Below, piece after piece: positions 34,394-43,272 of a stretch of DNA of 54,779 bases. The DNA comes from Gemmiger formicilis (GTDB lineage Bacteria > Bacillota > Clostridia > Oscillospirales > Ruminococcaceae): contig NZ_JACJKP010000001.1 of assembly GCF_016901605.1 (NCBI RefSeq), forward strand, positions 1-54,779, written 5' to 3'. A model generated the notes under the pieces. The model saw only the letters and a program-made list of their open reading frames with translations, was not told where the DNA came from and ran no database searches. Numbering within the stretch: position 1 is the stretch's first letter; every line of letters begins with the position of its first letter. The position numbers and the translations under genes are program-made.

Positions 34394-35353
34394 ATGAAAA
34401 AACGGTTATCCCGGCTGGCCGCTGCTTTGCTGGCCGCCGCCCTGCTGGCCGGATGCGGCGGCAGCAGCGCCGCCAACAGCACCGCCGCCACCTATGACAT
34501 GAATCTTTCCCAGGAAGCCGCCGTGGCGGAAGGCGGCGGCGAAAGCAGCCTGATGCCGGAAGATGTTTCCACCGGAGAAAACGCCCAGCAAAAAATCATT
34601 TACCGCGCTGACATGACGTTGGAATCCACAGATTTTGACACTGCCCGGGACGCCTTGCTGGCCGCGGTGGAAGATACCGGTTCCTGGATGGAATACAGCC
34701 ATCTGAGCGGCACCGCCGAGGACCGGGACCGCTATGCCAACTATACGGTACGTGTTCCGGTGGAGCATTACCAGGACTTTTTGACCCAGGCCGGGCAGGC
34801 CGGCAGCATGCTGAGCCTGAACGAGAGTGCCGAAAATGTGACCAGTACCTATATTGATATGGAAGCCCGGATTTCCTCGCTGGAAAACCAGCGGGACCGG
34901 CTGAACGAACTGGCCGCCAAAGCGGAAACCACCGCAGACCTGCTGGAAATTGAAAGCCAGCTTTCCGATGTGCAATATCAGCTGGAAAGTTACACCCAGC
35001 AGCTGCGCAATCTGGACGGGCAGGTGACCTACTCCACCGTAGATGTCACCCTGCGGGAAGTTTCTTCCCTGACCCCCACCGGTGTCACCTTCCCCCAGCG
35101 GCTGGCAGATGCCTTTGCCGGCGGTTGGAACGGATTCCTCCTCTTTATTCAGGGGTTGATCCTGGCGCTGGTGTATCTGTGGCCGCTGCTGCTGATTGCC
35201 GTGGTTGCCTTTGTGATCATCCGCATGCTGGTGCGCCGTCACCGCAAAAATCACCCGCTGCCGCCCAAAGGCAGCCGTCCCGCGCCGGCCCAGTACACCG
35301 CCCCTGCCCCGACGCAATCCGAGGAAGATTCTTCCAAGCCCAAGTATCTCTAA
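34394..35353 (+). CDS. DUF4349 lipoprotein
   Basis: 319 residues. A lipoprotein signal ends LLAGC (C21). Residues about 65-235 form the DUF4349 domain: IIYRADMTLESTDFD, NYTVRVPVEHYQDFL, then a coiled coil around RISSLENQRDRLNELAAKAE and a terminal beta segment. A membrane helix (about 246-273), a basic stretch and a proline-rich cytoplasmic tail follow. The protein is therefore held at both ends, by lipid and by helix. The role is unknown; envelope sensing or stress is often guessed. AAAGGAG precedes the ATG. A TATACT at 34336-34341 may be its -10, with no good -35. Confidence 0.85.
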   Translation: MKKRLSRLAAALLAAALLAGCGGSSAANSTAATYDMNLSQEAAVAEGGGESSLMPEDVSTGENAQQKIIYRADMTLESTDFDTARDALLAAVEDTGSWMEYSHLSGTAEDRDRYANYTVRVPVEHYQDFLTQAGQAGSMLSLNESAENVTSTYIDMEARISSLENQRDRLNELAAKAETTADLLEIESQLSDVQYQLESYTQQLRNLDGQVTYSTVDVTLREVSSLTPTGVTFPQRLADAFAGGWNGFLLFIQGLILALVYLWPLLLIAVVAFVIIRMLVRRHRKNHPLPPKGSRPAPAQYTAPAPTQSEEDSSKPKYL

Positions 35354-35360
35354 TATAACA

Positions 35361-35392
35361 AAGAGGCTCCTTCCAAACGGCAGGAGCCTCTT
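35361..35392. terminator. Hairpin between convergent genes
   Basis: AAGAGGCTCCT (35361-35371) pairs perfectly with AGGAGCCTCTT (35382-35392). T-runs are short, but the place between the DUF4349 gene and the PTS gene fits a shared terminator. Confidence 0.75.
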
Positions 35393-35427
35393 CGTGCCTT
35401 ATGATGAAGTAAGGGGAGAAATTGGTT

Positions 35428-36810
35428 TTATTTGGCGCTCATCCGCTTGCCCACCAGATAGGTGGCCACAAAGCCGATAACCAGTGCCACCACCATAACC
35501 AGAAGCGATACCATCAGGTTATAGCTGGAACCGGACGGATCAATATACGCTGCAATGCTGATAAAGCCGGGAGTAGAGATAACATACTGGGTCATGCCCA
35601 ACAGGCCGGCCAGCAAACCGCCAACACCACCGCCGATCATTGCGCCGATCAGCGGATAGGTTTTGGGGAACAGTACGCCGTAAACGCCCGGTTCGGTAAT
35701 TCCGCAAAGAGCCGTAACGCCCGCCGAAACACTGACAGATTTTTCTTCCACCGATTTGGCCAGCAGTGCGGCCGCCAGGCAGGCGCCGCCCACCGCCACA
35801 TTGGCAGGTGCCATGCCGGTGCAGATCAGCGGGTCGGAGTTCACCGCCGCCATCAGGGCAAATACCACCGGGTAGGTCGCATTGTTCATGCCAAAGAATA
35901 CCATCAGCGGCGTGGTGATGCCGATGATCATAACCGCAATGGGCGGCACAGCCTGATAGATGGCGTACACCCCGTTGGCAAGCCAGGTACCCAGGGTATT
36001 GCCGATGGGACCAAGAACGATCAGAGTGACCGGTACCGTAATGAGCATCGTCAGCAGCGGCACCACAATCGTCTTGAGGAAAACCGGCGTATGCTTTTGC
36101 AAGAACTTGTAGACGACGCTCATAAACAGCACACCCAGAATAACCGGGAATACCGTGGAACTATACGTCACCGTCTGCACCGGAATGCCGAAGAAATCCA
36201 GTCCTTCCGCCCCGTTGATGGTGGAATACAACAGGATCGCACCCAGGAAAGCCCCCAGATACCCGTTGGCTTTAAGCCGGTTGGCCGCGGCAAAACCAAT
36301 GAATACCGGCAGGAAATAGAACGTTGCCTGGTTGATGGCGTATACGATGGTGTAAGTGCCGGACTCTGCAGAGACACCAAACACACTGGTAAGCAGCGAG
36401 AGCACCGCACCGGTCAAACCACCGGCCACCAGAACCGGAATCACCGGGCTGAAAGTACCGCCAATAAAGGACAGAATCCCATTGACCACATTGCCGTGCT
36501 GCAGCTTTGCATCTGCTGCGGCGGCCTGGGCATCTTCTACTGCGCCGCCCGCCTTAATGCCTTCAAACTTCTGTATCTCGGCATACAAATCGGGGACGTC
36601 CTGCCCGATGACTACCTGATACTCACCGTTCTGGATAATGACATTGAGAACCCCCGGCACTGCCTTTACACCGTCAGTATCAAATTTGGCAGTGTCCCGC
36701 AAGACCAGCCGCAGGCGGGTCATGCAATGGGTGGCACTGACAATATTTCCTTCGCCGCCCGCTTTTGCCACAATCCCGCGGGCCATGGCAGCATAATCTT
36801 TCTTTGCCAT
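35428..36810 (-). CDS. Beta-glucoside PTS enzyme IIBC
   Basis: 460 residues. The N-terminal EIIB domain (1-85) has the phosphorylated cysteine C29 in ATHCMTRLRLVL. The EIIC membrane domain (about 105-455) has about ten segments, including GITTPLMVFFGMNNATYPVV and ALCGITEPGVYGVLFP, the sugar-binding loop. No EIIA domain is attached, unlike many BglF/BglP proteins, so a separate EIIA must supply phosphate. It imports and phosphorylates beta-glucosides such as cellobiose or aryl glucosides. The start ATG at 36810 overlaps the stop of the glucosidase gene as TAATG, with AAGGAGATG upstream. Confidence 0.92.
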   Translation of the reverse strand: MAKKDYAAMARGIVAKAGGEGNIVSATHCMTRLRLVLRDTAKFDTDGVKAVPGVLNVIIQNGEYQVVIGQDVPDLYAEIQKFEGIKAGGAVEDAQAAAADAKLQHGNVVNGILSFIGGTFSPVIPVLVAGGLTGAVLSLLTSVFGVSAESGTYTIVYAINQATFYFLPVFIGFAAANRLKANGYLGAFLGAILLYSTINGAEGLDFFGIPVQTVTYSSTVFPVILGVLFMSVVYKFLQKHTPVFLKTIVVPLLTMLITVPVTLIVLGPIGNTLGTWLANGVYAIYQAVPPIAVMIIGITTPLMVFFGMNNATYPVVFALMAAVNSDPLICTGMAPANVAVGGACLAAALLAKSVEEKSVSVSAGVTALCGITEPGVYGVLFPKTYPLIGAMIGGGVGGLLAGLLGMTQYVISTPGFISIAAYIDPSGSSYNLMVSLLVMVVALVIGFVATYLVGKRMSAK

Positions 36811-38282
36811 TATTTCAGCATCTCCTTTCCCCACTCTTTACCGTTGGAGCGAACCAGTTTGGAATACCAGTAGAAGGAATCCTTGGGAATCCGTTTCATG
36901 GACAGTTCTTCCACGCTCTTGGCCGCATTCTGCTCCTCGTCGGTGGTGTCGATATACACCAGACCATAGCGCTTTGCCATGCCGTTGCCGGTGGAAAGCA
37001 GGTCGGTGAAGGACCAGGGATTGTACCCAATGACTTCACAGCCATCCTCAATGGCCAGGCCCAACTGGTAGATGTGCTCCCGCAGGTACTCGATCCGCTG
37101 GGCATCATGCACCTTACCGTCTGCATCCTTGCTTTCGTGGGCGCCGAAGCCGTTTTCGGTGATCATCATGGGCAGATGATAGTGATCCCACAAATAGCGC
37201 AGCTCATACCGCAGGCAAACCGGGTCGATCTCCCAATCCCAGTCGGTATATTCCACGTAAGGGTTGCGGGTGAGGGCGTAGCGTCCCGGTTCCACCGGGA
37301 ATACCATCTGGCCTTTGACGCCGTTTTTGTTCAACAGATAATCCTGCTGTTTGGCATCGTGGGGAGCAAATTTCCCCACATTGCTGCGGTAGCAGTTCAC
37401 AGCAATAAAATCGATCTTGGCACTCTTCATCAGCTCTTCGTCGCCGGGACGGATATCGGGGTCAATATCGTTTTCTTCCCAGTACCGTTTCAGGAAACGG
37501 CTGTACTCGCCGTATACATCGGTATCGATCCAGAGTTTTTCGGTGAATTCCTCGGCATTCATAGCCGCGATCTGATCTTCGGGGCGGCAGGTTTCGGGAT
37601 AGATGGGCACACACCCGGGCACTGGACCGATTTTGCCGCCTTCTACCATTTCATGGCAGGCATTGACGGCTTTGGCATGGCAAAGGTTCATAATGTGATT
37701 GATCTTCCACTGATCACGGAACCAATCCTGGCACCCCTTGCTGACCCCCAGCCAATGGCCGTAGCAGATCTGCATATTCTGCTCATTGATGGCCAGCCAA
37801 TACTTGACACGGTCGCCGAAATTTTCAAAACAGACACGGCAGTAATGTTCAAATGCATCGATAATGGCGCGGTTCTTCCAACCGCCCAGTTCTTCCTCTA
37901 CCCACAGGGGCATGTCGTAGTGATACAGCGTGACGATGGGGGTAATGTGATGCGCCACCAGTTCGTCGATCAACGCGTTATAGAAAGCAATTCCTTCCGG
38001 GTTAACTTTTCCGTCCGATTTGGGGATGATGCGGGACCAGGACATGGAGAACCGGTAGCTGGACAGCCCACATTCCGCCATAAGCGCCACATCCTCTTTG
38101 AAATGGTGGTAGTGGTCCGCCGCATAACTATTATCGGCAAAAGGCTTTTTGGTCTTGGAGTTCAGATCGATGATGGCCGGTGTGCGTCCTCCTTCGGCCA
38201 CGGCCCCCTCTACCTGCCAGGCCGCACTGGATGCGCCCCAGAGAAAACCTTCGGGGAAACGGGGATTGTGATTGTAATACAT
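36810..38282 (-). CDS. 6-phospho-beta-glucosidase, GH1
   Basis: 490 residues. GH1 barrel starting FPEGFLWGASSAAWQVEGA; acid/base E167 in WLAINEQN and nucleophile E376 in MITENG. The C-terminal SxxxxxKRYG segment (STGNGMAKRYGLVYID) carries the Ser, Lys and Tyr that bind the 6-phosphate, so the substrate is the phosphorylated disaccharide from the PTS. The residue after E167-Q168 is Asn rather than the NEP of plain glucosidases or the NEI common in 6-phospho enzymes. AGGAGG precedes the ATG. It is first in the operon with the PTS gene. Confidence 0.93.
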   Translation of the reverse strand: MYYNHNPRFPEGFLWGASSAAWQVEGAVAEGGRTPAIIDLNSKTKKPFADNSYAADHYHHFKEDVALMAECGLSSYRFSMSWSRIIPKSDGKVNPEGIAFYNALIDELVAHHITPIVTLYHYDMPLWVEEELGGWKNRAIIDAFEHYCRVCFENFGDRVKYWLAINEQNMQICYGHWLGVSKGCQDWFRDQWKINHIMNLCHAKAVNACHEMVEGGKIGPVPGCVPIYPETCRPEDQIAAMNAEEFTEKLWIDTDVYGEYSRFLKRYWEENDIDPDIRPGDEELMKSAKIDFIAVNCYRSNVGKFAPHDAKQQDYLLNKNGVKGQMVFPVEPGRYALTRNPYVEYTDWDWEIDPVCLRYELRYLWDHYHLPMMITENGFGAHESKDADGKVHDAQRIEYLREHIYQLGLAIEDGCEVIGYNPWSFTDLLSTGNGMAKRYGLVYIDTTDEEQNAAKSVEELSMKRIPKDSFYWYSKLVRSNGKEWGKEMLK

Positions 38283-38390
38283 GTTGCATGTCCTCCTGAT
38301 GGGGTTTTACCGTCCTGCCGTCGCATGGGCGGCACCAGATTGTGTGCACACCGTTTTCTTACATCCACATCATAGCATATCCGAAAACAA
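38283..38390 (-). promoter_or_regulatory. Upstream region of the beta-glucoside operon
   Basis: On the minus strand a TATGAT (plus 38369-38374) could be the -10 of the glucosidase operon, but no -35 is recognisable 17 nt before it. This would suit a promoter that needs activation, for example by the adjacent RpiR-family protein. I see no RAT/BglG-type antiterminator sequence here. Confidence 0.4.
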
Positions 38391-38419
38391 AAATGGGGTT
38401 CGCCCTGCGAACCCCATTT
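38391..38419 (-). terminator. Terminator of the RpiR regulator gene
   Basis: AAATGGGGTTCGC (38391-38403) pairs perfectly with GCGAACCCCATTT (38407-38419); on the minus strand a T-rich run follows. It separates the regulator from the beta-glucoside operon. Confidence 0.88.
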
Positions 38420-38474
38420 GTACATTATCACTTATTATGACCATTCTTTTTGGGTACATTGCCAGTCGTTTTCG

Positions 38475-39335
38475 TCATTCCAACCGTTTTTGCGCCCTGT
38501 TTTTGGTGGTTTCTGACAAGACTGGTTCCGGAAACGGACCCTGAACCCGGCCATTTTCCAGGTATTTCTGCACATAGCAACTGTACAGAATATCGAAGAA
38601 ATAGTTGGTCCCGTACTGGGAATAAACGGTACGAACCCCTTCAGCATCCTTTTCACTCAGGTAAATCACATGATCATACTGCGACCAGAAGCGTTTGGCA
38701 TGATTGACGGTGACCAGCACTTTGTAAGCCGCCGATTTGCGGACGACCGGTTCCATCACCGTAGCAAAACTGCCGGTGGCGGAAATGGTAATGAGCAAGT
38801 CCTGCGGTGTGAGGTCCTGCAGATATCCGGGAATATTCTGGGCATCCGTCACGATCAGCACCAGTTTTCCCATAACCACCATGGATTGCTGAAAGCCCCG
38901 GGCCGTCATACCGGAAAAATCCGAGGTAAACAGCACCACATTGCGGCTGGCATGGATGCGTTCCGCCAGTTTTTCCAGCACAGCCGGTGTTGCCAGGCGG
39001 TTGATCTCCTCCATCATGGCTGTGATGGAACCGGAAAGATAATTCTTGTACTGGGGCCGCATACTGTACCCGATAAAATAGTTGCACTGGCGCTGCCATT
39101 CTTCCGCTTCAGCTTTGATATCGGAAAAATTATCAAAGCCAATGGACTGGCAAAACCGCCGAATCCCGGACCGGGAAACAAAGCACGCCTCCGCCACATC
39201 ATAGATATTCAGATCTTTCAGCTGGTCAAAGTGGTACAAAAGGTATTGCGCCAGAACGTAATACGGTTCGCCGGGCTCACTTTCGTTCATCACAGCCAGC
39301 AAAGCGGTCATCAGGCTGTAAGCCGTTCGCTTCAT
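38475..39335 (-). CDS. MurR/RpiR family transcriptional regulator
   Basis: 286 residues. An N-terminal HTH_6 domain (DVAEACFVSRSGIRRFCQSIGF) is followed by a SIS sugar-phosphate-binding domain (about 120-255: VVLFTSDFSGMTARGFQQSM and LITISATGSFATVM). It probably senses a phosphosugar and controls the beta-glucoside operon immediately downstream. AAAGGAGCG precedes the ATG. No promoter is clear in the 78 nt before it. Confidence 0.87.
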   Translation of the reverse strand: MKRTAYSLMTALLAVMNESEPGEPYYVLAQYLLYHFDQLKDLNIYDVAEACFVSRSGIRRFCQSIGFDNFSDIKAEAEEWQRQCNYFIGYSMRPQYKNYLSGSITAMMEEINRLATPAVLEKLAERIHASRNVVLFTSDFSGMTARGFQQSMVVMGKLVLIVTDAQNIPGYLQDLTPQDLLITISATGSFATVMEPVVRKSAAYKVLVTVNHAKRFWSQYDHVIYLSEKDAEGVRTVYSQYGTNYFFDILYSCYVQKYLENGRVQGPFPEPVLSETTKNRAQKRLE

Positions 39336-39376
39336 GACGGGGACGCTCCTTTCCCTGTTTTTTGCGGGTTCAAAAC

Positions 39377-39406
39377 AACCCCCGTGCAGGGTGTGCAGCG
39401 GGGGTT
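39377..39406 (-). terminator. Terminator after aspS
   Basis: AACCCCCG (39377-39384) pairs with CGGGGGTT (39399-39406), with an inner TGCA pair. On the minus strand a T-containing stretch (GTTTTG) follows. Confidence 0.8.
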
Positions 39407-39413
39407 GGAAAAA

Positions 39414-41201
39414 TTATTCTTTTTCGGGCAGAGTCAGCGCAATGGACAGATCTGCCAGCTGCTTCTCGTCCACCACGTCCGGCGCACCACTCATGGGCTC
39501 GCCGGCATTCTGTACCTTCGGGAATGCGATAACATCGCGGATGGAATCCCGCTTGAGCATCAGCATCACCATACGGTCCAGACCGTAGGCCATACCACCA
39601 TGAGGCGGCGCGCCGAACTTATAGGCATCCATCAGGAAGCCGAAGCTCTCCCGCGCCTTTTCCTCGGTAAAGCCCAGTGCCTTGAACATCCGATCCTGCA
39701 GTGCGGGATCGTTGATACGCATGGAACCGCCGCCCAGTTCTACACCGTTCAGCACAATATCGTATGCCACGGCATGGCAGGCACCGGGGTCGCTCTCGAT
39801 CTTGTCCAGGTCCTCGGCCTTGGGCATGGTAAAGGGATGGTGCATAGCCATCCAGCGGTTCTCCTGCTCGCTATACTCGAACAGCGGGAAGTCCACCACC
39901 CACAGGAAGTTGAACTTATCGTTGTCGATCAGCTCATACTTGCGGCCGATCTCCAGACGGACCTGGCCCAGCGCAGTACAGGCCTTGACCCAGTCGGCAT
40001 CGCTGACCAGCAGCAGCACGTCGCCGGTTTCCACACCCAGGGCTGCATACAGCGCGGTCTTTTCTTCCTCCGTGAGGAACTTTTCAAAGCTGGAGGAAGT
40101 GGCATCTGCCGTCAGGCGGCTGTAAGCCAGACCTTTGGCGCCGTAGGTTTTGGCAACCTCGCCCAGTTTATCGATATTCTTGCGGGTGAGCTTGTCGGCC
40201 ATACCTTTGGCATTGATGGCCCGGATGGAGCCCTTCGCCTCCACAACTGCCGCAAAAGGCTTGAACTCGGTATGTTCAAAAACCGACGTCACGTCCTGAA
40301 TCTCCAGGCCGAAACGGGTGTCCGGCTTATCGGAACCGAAACGGCTCATGGCGTCGTTCCAGGGCATACGCTCAAAAGGCGTGACCAGGTCAATGCCCAG
40401 CACTTCCTTCCACAAGCGCTTGAGCAGGCCCTCGTTCATCGTCATGATATCGTCCTCGGTGACGAAGGACATTTCCTCGTCCACCTGGGTGAACTCGGGC
40501 TGACGATCGGCACGCAGGTCCTCATCGCGGTAGCAGCGGGCGATCTGGAAGTAACGGTCAAAGCCGGACAGCATCAGAATCTGCTTGTAGAGCTGCGGGC
40601 TCTGAGGCAGTGCGTAGAAGTGACCGGGCTGCACACGGCTGGGTACCAGATAGTCACGGGCGCCCTCCGGCGTGGACTTGATGAGGGTAGGCGTTTCGAT
40701 CTCGGTAAAATGATTGTCGGTAAAGTAGCTGCGGATGATCTGCATGATCTTGCTGCGCAGCACGATGGGTGCGTGCATGGAAGGACGGCGCAGGTCCAGA
40801 TAGCGGTAACGCAGGCGCAGATCGTCGTTGACGTTGATCTCATCCCGCAGTTCGAACGGCGGGGTCTGTGCTTCGCTCAGGATGCGCAGTTCCGACACAT
40901 ACAACTCCACATCGCCGGTGGCAATCTTATCTGTCTTGGCAGCGCGTTCCCGCAGCTTGCCGCGGCAGATCACCACGTACTCGCTTTTCAGGCTTTCCGC
41001 CTTGGCGAAAACGTCCTTCGGCGTATCTTCATCGAACACCAGCTGCAGAATGCCGGTGGTATCGCGCAGGTCGGCAAAGATAATGCCGCCCTTATCGCGC
41101 GCACGGGCGATGGAACCGCAGACGGTCATTTCCTGACCGGCGTCGGCCAGGCTGACCTCCCCGCAATAGCGGGTACGGCGCAGGTTGCCCAAAGTTTCCA
41201 T
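39414..41201 (-). CDS. aspS: Aspartyl-tRNA synthetase, bacterial type
   Basis: 595 residues, the normal length of bacterial AspRS. The OB-fold anticodon-binding domain (DLRDTTGILQLVFD near 45) is followed by the class II core: motif 2 FQIARCYRDEDLRADRQPEF, the bacterial GAD insertion (about 300-410) and motif 3 GMAYGLDRMVMLML. It charges tRNA-Asp. AAAGGGG precedes the ATG. It has its own promoter and terminator and sits next to, but opposite, a tRNA-Lys gene. Confidence 0.96.
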   Translation of the reverse strand: METLGNLRRTRYCGEVSLADAGQEMTVCGSIARARDKGGIIFADLRDTTGILQLVFDEDTPKDVFAKAESLKSEYVVICRGKLRERAAKTDKIATGDVELYVSELRILSEAQTPPFELRDEINVNDDLRLRYRYLDLRRPSMHAPIVLRSKIMQIIRSYFTDNHFTEIETPTLIKSTPEGARDYLVPSRVQPGHFYALPQSPQLYKQILMLSGFDRYFQIARCYRDEDLRADRQPEFTQVDEEMSFVTEDDIMTMNEGLLKRLWKEVLGIDLVTPFERMPWNDAMSRFGSDKPDTRFGLEIQDVTSVFEHTEFKPFAAVVEAKGSIRAINAKGMADKLTRKNIDKLGEVAKTYGAKGLAYSRLTADATSSSFEKFLTEEEKTALYAALGVETGDVLLLVSDADWVKACTALGQVRLEIGRKYELIDNDKFNFLWVVDFPLFEYSEQENRWMAMHHPFTMPKAEDLDKIESDPGACHAVAYDIVLNGVELGGGSMRINDPALQDRMFKALGFTEEKARESFGFLMDAYKFGAPPHGGMAYGLDRMVMLMLKRDSIRDVIAFPKVQNAGEPMSGAPDVVDEKQLADLSIALTLPEKE

Positions 41202-41239
41202 ATTTCCAATCCCCTTTACGGTTTCTATTCTAAAAAAGT

Positions 41240-41268
41240 ATTATACCGCGCCGCCCTGTATTTGGCAA
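41240..41268 (-). promoter_or_regulatory. Promoter of aspS
   Basis: On the minus strand TTGCCA (plus 41263-41268), 17-nt spacer, TATAAT (plus 41240-41245), leaving a leader of about 32 nt; no room for a T-box. Confidence 0.75.
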
Positions 41269-41322
41269 GGGCAGACCTCCAAATGGGCCGTGATTTTTTC
41301 TGCATTTGTTTGAAAAAAGATA

Positions 41323-41351
41323 TTGACAACCCCGTTTCACCTTGCTATAAT
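41323..41351 (+). promoter_or_regulatory. Consensus promoter of tRNA-Lys
   Basis: TTGACA (41323-41328), 17-nt spacer, TATAAT (41346-41351): a full consensus match, 28 nt before the tRNA. Confidence 0.9.
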
Positions 41352-41379
41352 GTGAAGGCTGTGAACGCACAGCGCATAT

Positions 41380-41455
41380 GTGCCCGTAGCTCAGTTGGTA
41401 GAGCATCTGACTTTTAATCAGAGGGTCCAGGATTCGAGTTCCTGCGGGCGCACCA
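41380..41455 (+). tRNA. tRNA-Lys (anticodon UUU)
   Basis: 76 nt with encoded CCA (41453-41455). Acceptor arms GTGCCCG (41380-41386) and CGGGCGC (41445-41451) pair with one G-U. The D-loop TAGCTCAGTTGGTAGAGC, anticodon arm with loop CTTTTAA (anticodon TTT at 41413-41415) and T-arm GGATTCGAGTTCC are all standard. The mature 3' CCA is followed within a few bases by a terminator, so it is a single-tRNA unit. Confidence 0.97.
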
Positions 41456-41485
41456 AAAACCTCACGCTTTGGCGTGAGGTTTTTT
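41456..41485 (+). terminator. Terminator of tRNA-Lys
   Basis: AAAACCTCACGC, loop TTTG, GCGTGAGGTTTTTT: strong stem with T-run, starting directly after the CCA end. Confidence 0.93.
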
Positions 41486-41573
41486 GTTTTTTCTGCGGTT
41501 TTGTTCCCTTGTAAATTTTCCGGCACAAAATGCACCACGGTAAAAATTTGCAGCCCCGCTGCCCATAAGTACA

Positions 41574-41602
41574 TTGCACTGCGCTTTTGGGTGTGGTATA
41601 CT
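41574..41602 (+). promoter_or_regulatory. Promoter of the DUF1846 gene
   Basis: TTGCAC (41574-41579), 17-nt spacer, TATACT (41597-41602). Confidence 0.75.
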
Positions 41603-41668
41603 TTTTTCGATATGTTGTTTTGCAGGGTTCTGCCCTGCCGGGATTTTGGAAAGAGAAGAGAGCTGTAC

Positions 41669-43159
41669 ATGAAGATCGGATTTGATAACGACAAATACTT
41701 GTCCATGCAGTCTGCGCACATCCGTGAGCGGATTGCCCAGTTTGACAACAAACTGTATCTGGAGTTCGGCGGCAAACTGTTTGATGACTACCATGCCTCC
41801 CGGGTACTGCCCGGATTCCACCCTGATTCCAAACTGCAGATGCTGCTGCAGCTGAAGGACCAGGCCGAGATCGTAGTCGTCATCAGCGCCGAGGACATCG
41901 TCAGCAACAAAATGCGCGGCGACTACGGCATCACCTATGACATGGACGTGCTGCGCCTGATCGACGCCTTCCAGGAAGTGGGGCTGTTTGTGGGTAGTGT
42001 CTGTGTGACGATGTACACGGCCGAGCCGGAAGTGGAGGCTTTTGAGAACCGTCTTCATGCACTGGGCATCCGTACCTTCCGCCATTACAAGATTCCCGGG
42101 TACCCCAACGACGTATCCCGCATCGTCAGCGATGAAGGCTACGGCAAAAACGAATATATCGAGACCCAGCGTCCGCTGGTCGTTGTCACGGCACCCGGTC
42201 CCGGCAGCGGCAAAATGGCCGTCTGCCTGTCCCAGCTGTACCACGAACATCATCGTGGTGTGAAAGCCGGTTACGCCAAGTTCGAAACCTTCCCCATCTG
42301 GAATCTGCCGTTGAAGCATCCGGTCAACCTGGCGTACGAAGCCGCCACCGCTGACCTGAACGACGTAAACATGATCGACCCCTTCCATCTGGAAGCCTAT
42401 GGTGAGACTGCCGTCAACTATAACCGCGACATTGAGATCTTCCCGGTACTGAACGCTATGTTCGAGATGATCTCCGGCAAAAGCCCCTACAGCTCCCCCA
42501 CAGATATGGGTGTCAACATGGCCGGCAACTGCATTGTGGACGATGCCGTCTGCTGCGAAGCTTCCCGCAACGAGATCCTTCGCCGGTACTTCAAGTGCCT
42601 GTGTGAGCAGAAAGTGGGCGGCACCGTTAAAGAAGAGCGGTTCAAACTGGAACTGCTGCTCAACCAGGCCGGCCTGACCGTAGGCAGCCGCGGCGTGGAA
42701 CAGCAAGCCCACATCCGCTCTCAGGAGACCGGCGGCTTGCCGGCTGCGGCCATTGAATTGCCGGACGGCACCATCGTCACCGGCAAAACCGGCCCTCTGC
42801 TGGGCGCCGCTTCTTCGGCTTTGCTCAACGCACTGAAAAAGCTGTCCGGCATCGACCAGGAAGTGGAACTTGTTTCCGCCCGTGCCATTGAGCCCATCCA
42901 GACGCTGAAAACCACCTATCTGGGCAGCAAAAACCCGCGTCTGCATACCGATGAGATTCTCATTGCCCTGTCCAGCTCGGTGTCCGAAAATGAGTACGCA
43001 GCCGCCGCATTGGCTCAACTGCCCAAACTGAAAGGCTGCGATGTTCATTCTACCGTAATCCTTTCCAGTGTGGACAGCGATACCCTCAACAAATTGGGCA
43101 TGTACCTGACCTGCGAGCCCGTCTACGAAGAAGAGGACCGCAAGTACCACAAAAAGTAA
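41669..43159 (+). CDS. DUF1846 family protein
   Basis: 496 residues, the usual family length. It starts KIGFDNDKYLSMQSAHIRER and contains LVVVTAPGPGSGKMAVCLSQ, a P-loop-like nucleotide-binding stretch, and SPYSSPTDMGVNMAG, all typical of DUF1846. Family members are soluble proteins of Firmicutes; a structure is known but the reaction is not established to my knowledge. The ATG at 41669 has only a purine-rich AAGAGAAGAGAG before it. The gene has its own promoter and terminator. Confidence 0.88.
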   Translation: MKIGFDNDKYLSMQSAHIRERIAQFDNKLYLEFGGKLFDDYHASRVLPGFHPDSKLQMLLQLKDQAEIVVVISAEDIVSNKMRGDYGITYDMDVLRLIDAFQEVGLFVGSVCVTMYTAEPEVEAFENRLHALGIRTFRHYKIPGYPNDVSRIVSDEGYGKNEYIETQRPLVVVTAPGPGSGKMAVCLSQLYHEHHRGVKAGYAKFETFPIWNLPLKHPVNLAYEAATADLNDVNMIDPFHLEAYGETAVNYNRDIEIFPVLNAMFEMISGKSPYSSPTDMGVNMAGNCIVDDAVCCEASRNEILRRYFKCLCEQKVGGTVKEERFKLELLLNQAGLTVGSRGVEQQAHIRSQETGGLPAAAIELPDGTIVTGKTGPLLGAASSALLNALKKLSGIDQEVELVSARAIEPIQTLKTTYLGSKNPRLHTDEILIALSSSVSENEYAAAALAQLPKLKGCDVHSTVILSSVDSDTLNKLGMYLTCEPVYEEEDRKYHKK

Positions 43160-43214
43160 TCTGCCTTTGCCACAGAGCGGTTCATTTGACCGCCCGGCGT
43201 CACAATTACAAATC

Positions 43215-43263
43215 AAAAGGAGATACGAGCCTGCCGCATAAGCAGATTCGTATCTCCTTTTTT
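43215..43263. terminator. Bidirectional terminator between convergent genes
   Basis: AAAAGGAGATACGA (43215-43228) pairs perfectly with TCGTATCTCCTTTT (43248-43261), with an inner CTGC/GCAG pair. It closes the DUF1846 gene and the nnrD-vanZ operon. Confidence 0.9.
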
Positions 43264-43272
43264 ATTTACCTG

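Noticed and set aside
38670-41417. A plus-strand frame of 915 codons antisense to the RpiR and aspS genes.
   Set aside because: It mirrors codon bias of well-identified genes on the other strand, has no ribosome binding site and no family features. The same holds for long antisense frames over the GH13, cstA, glf, GT4 and DUF1846 genes.
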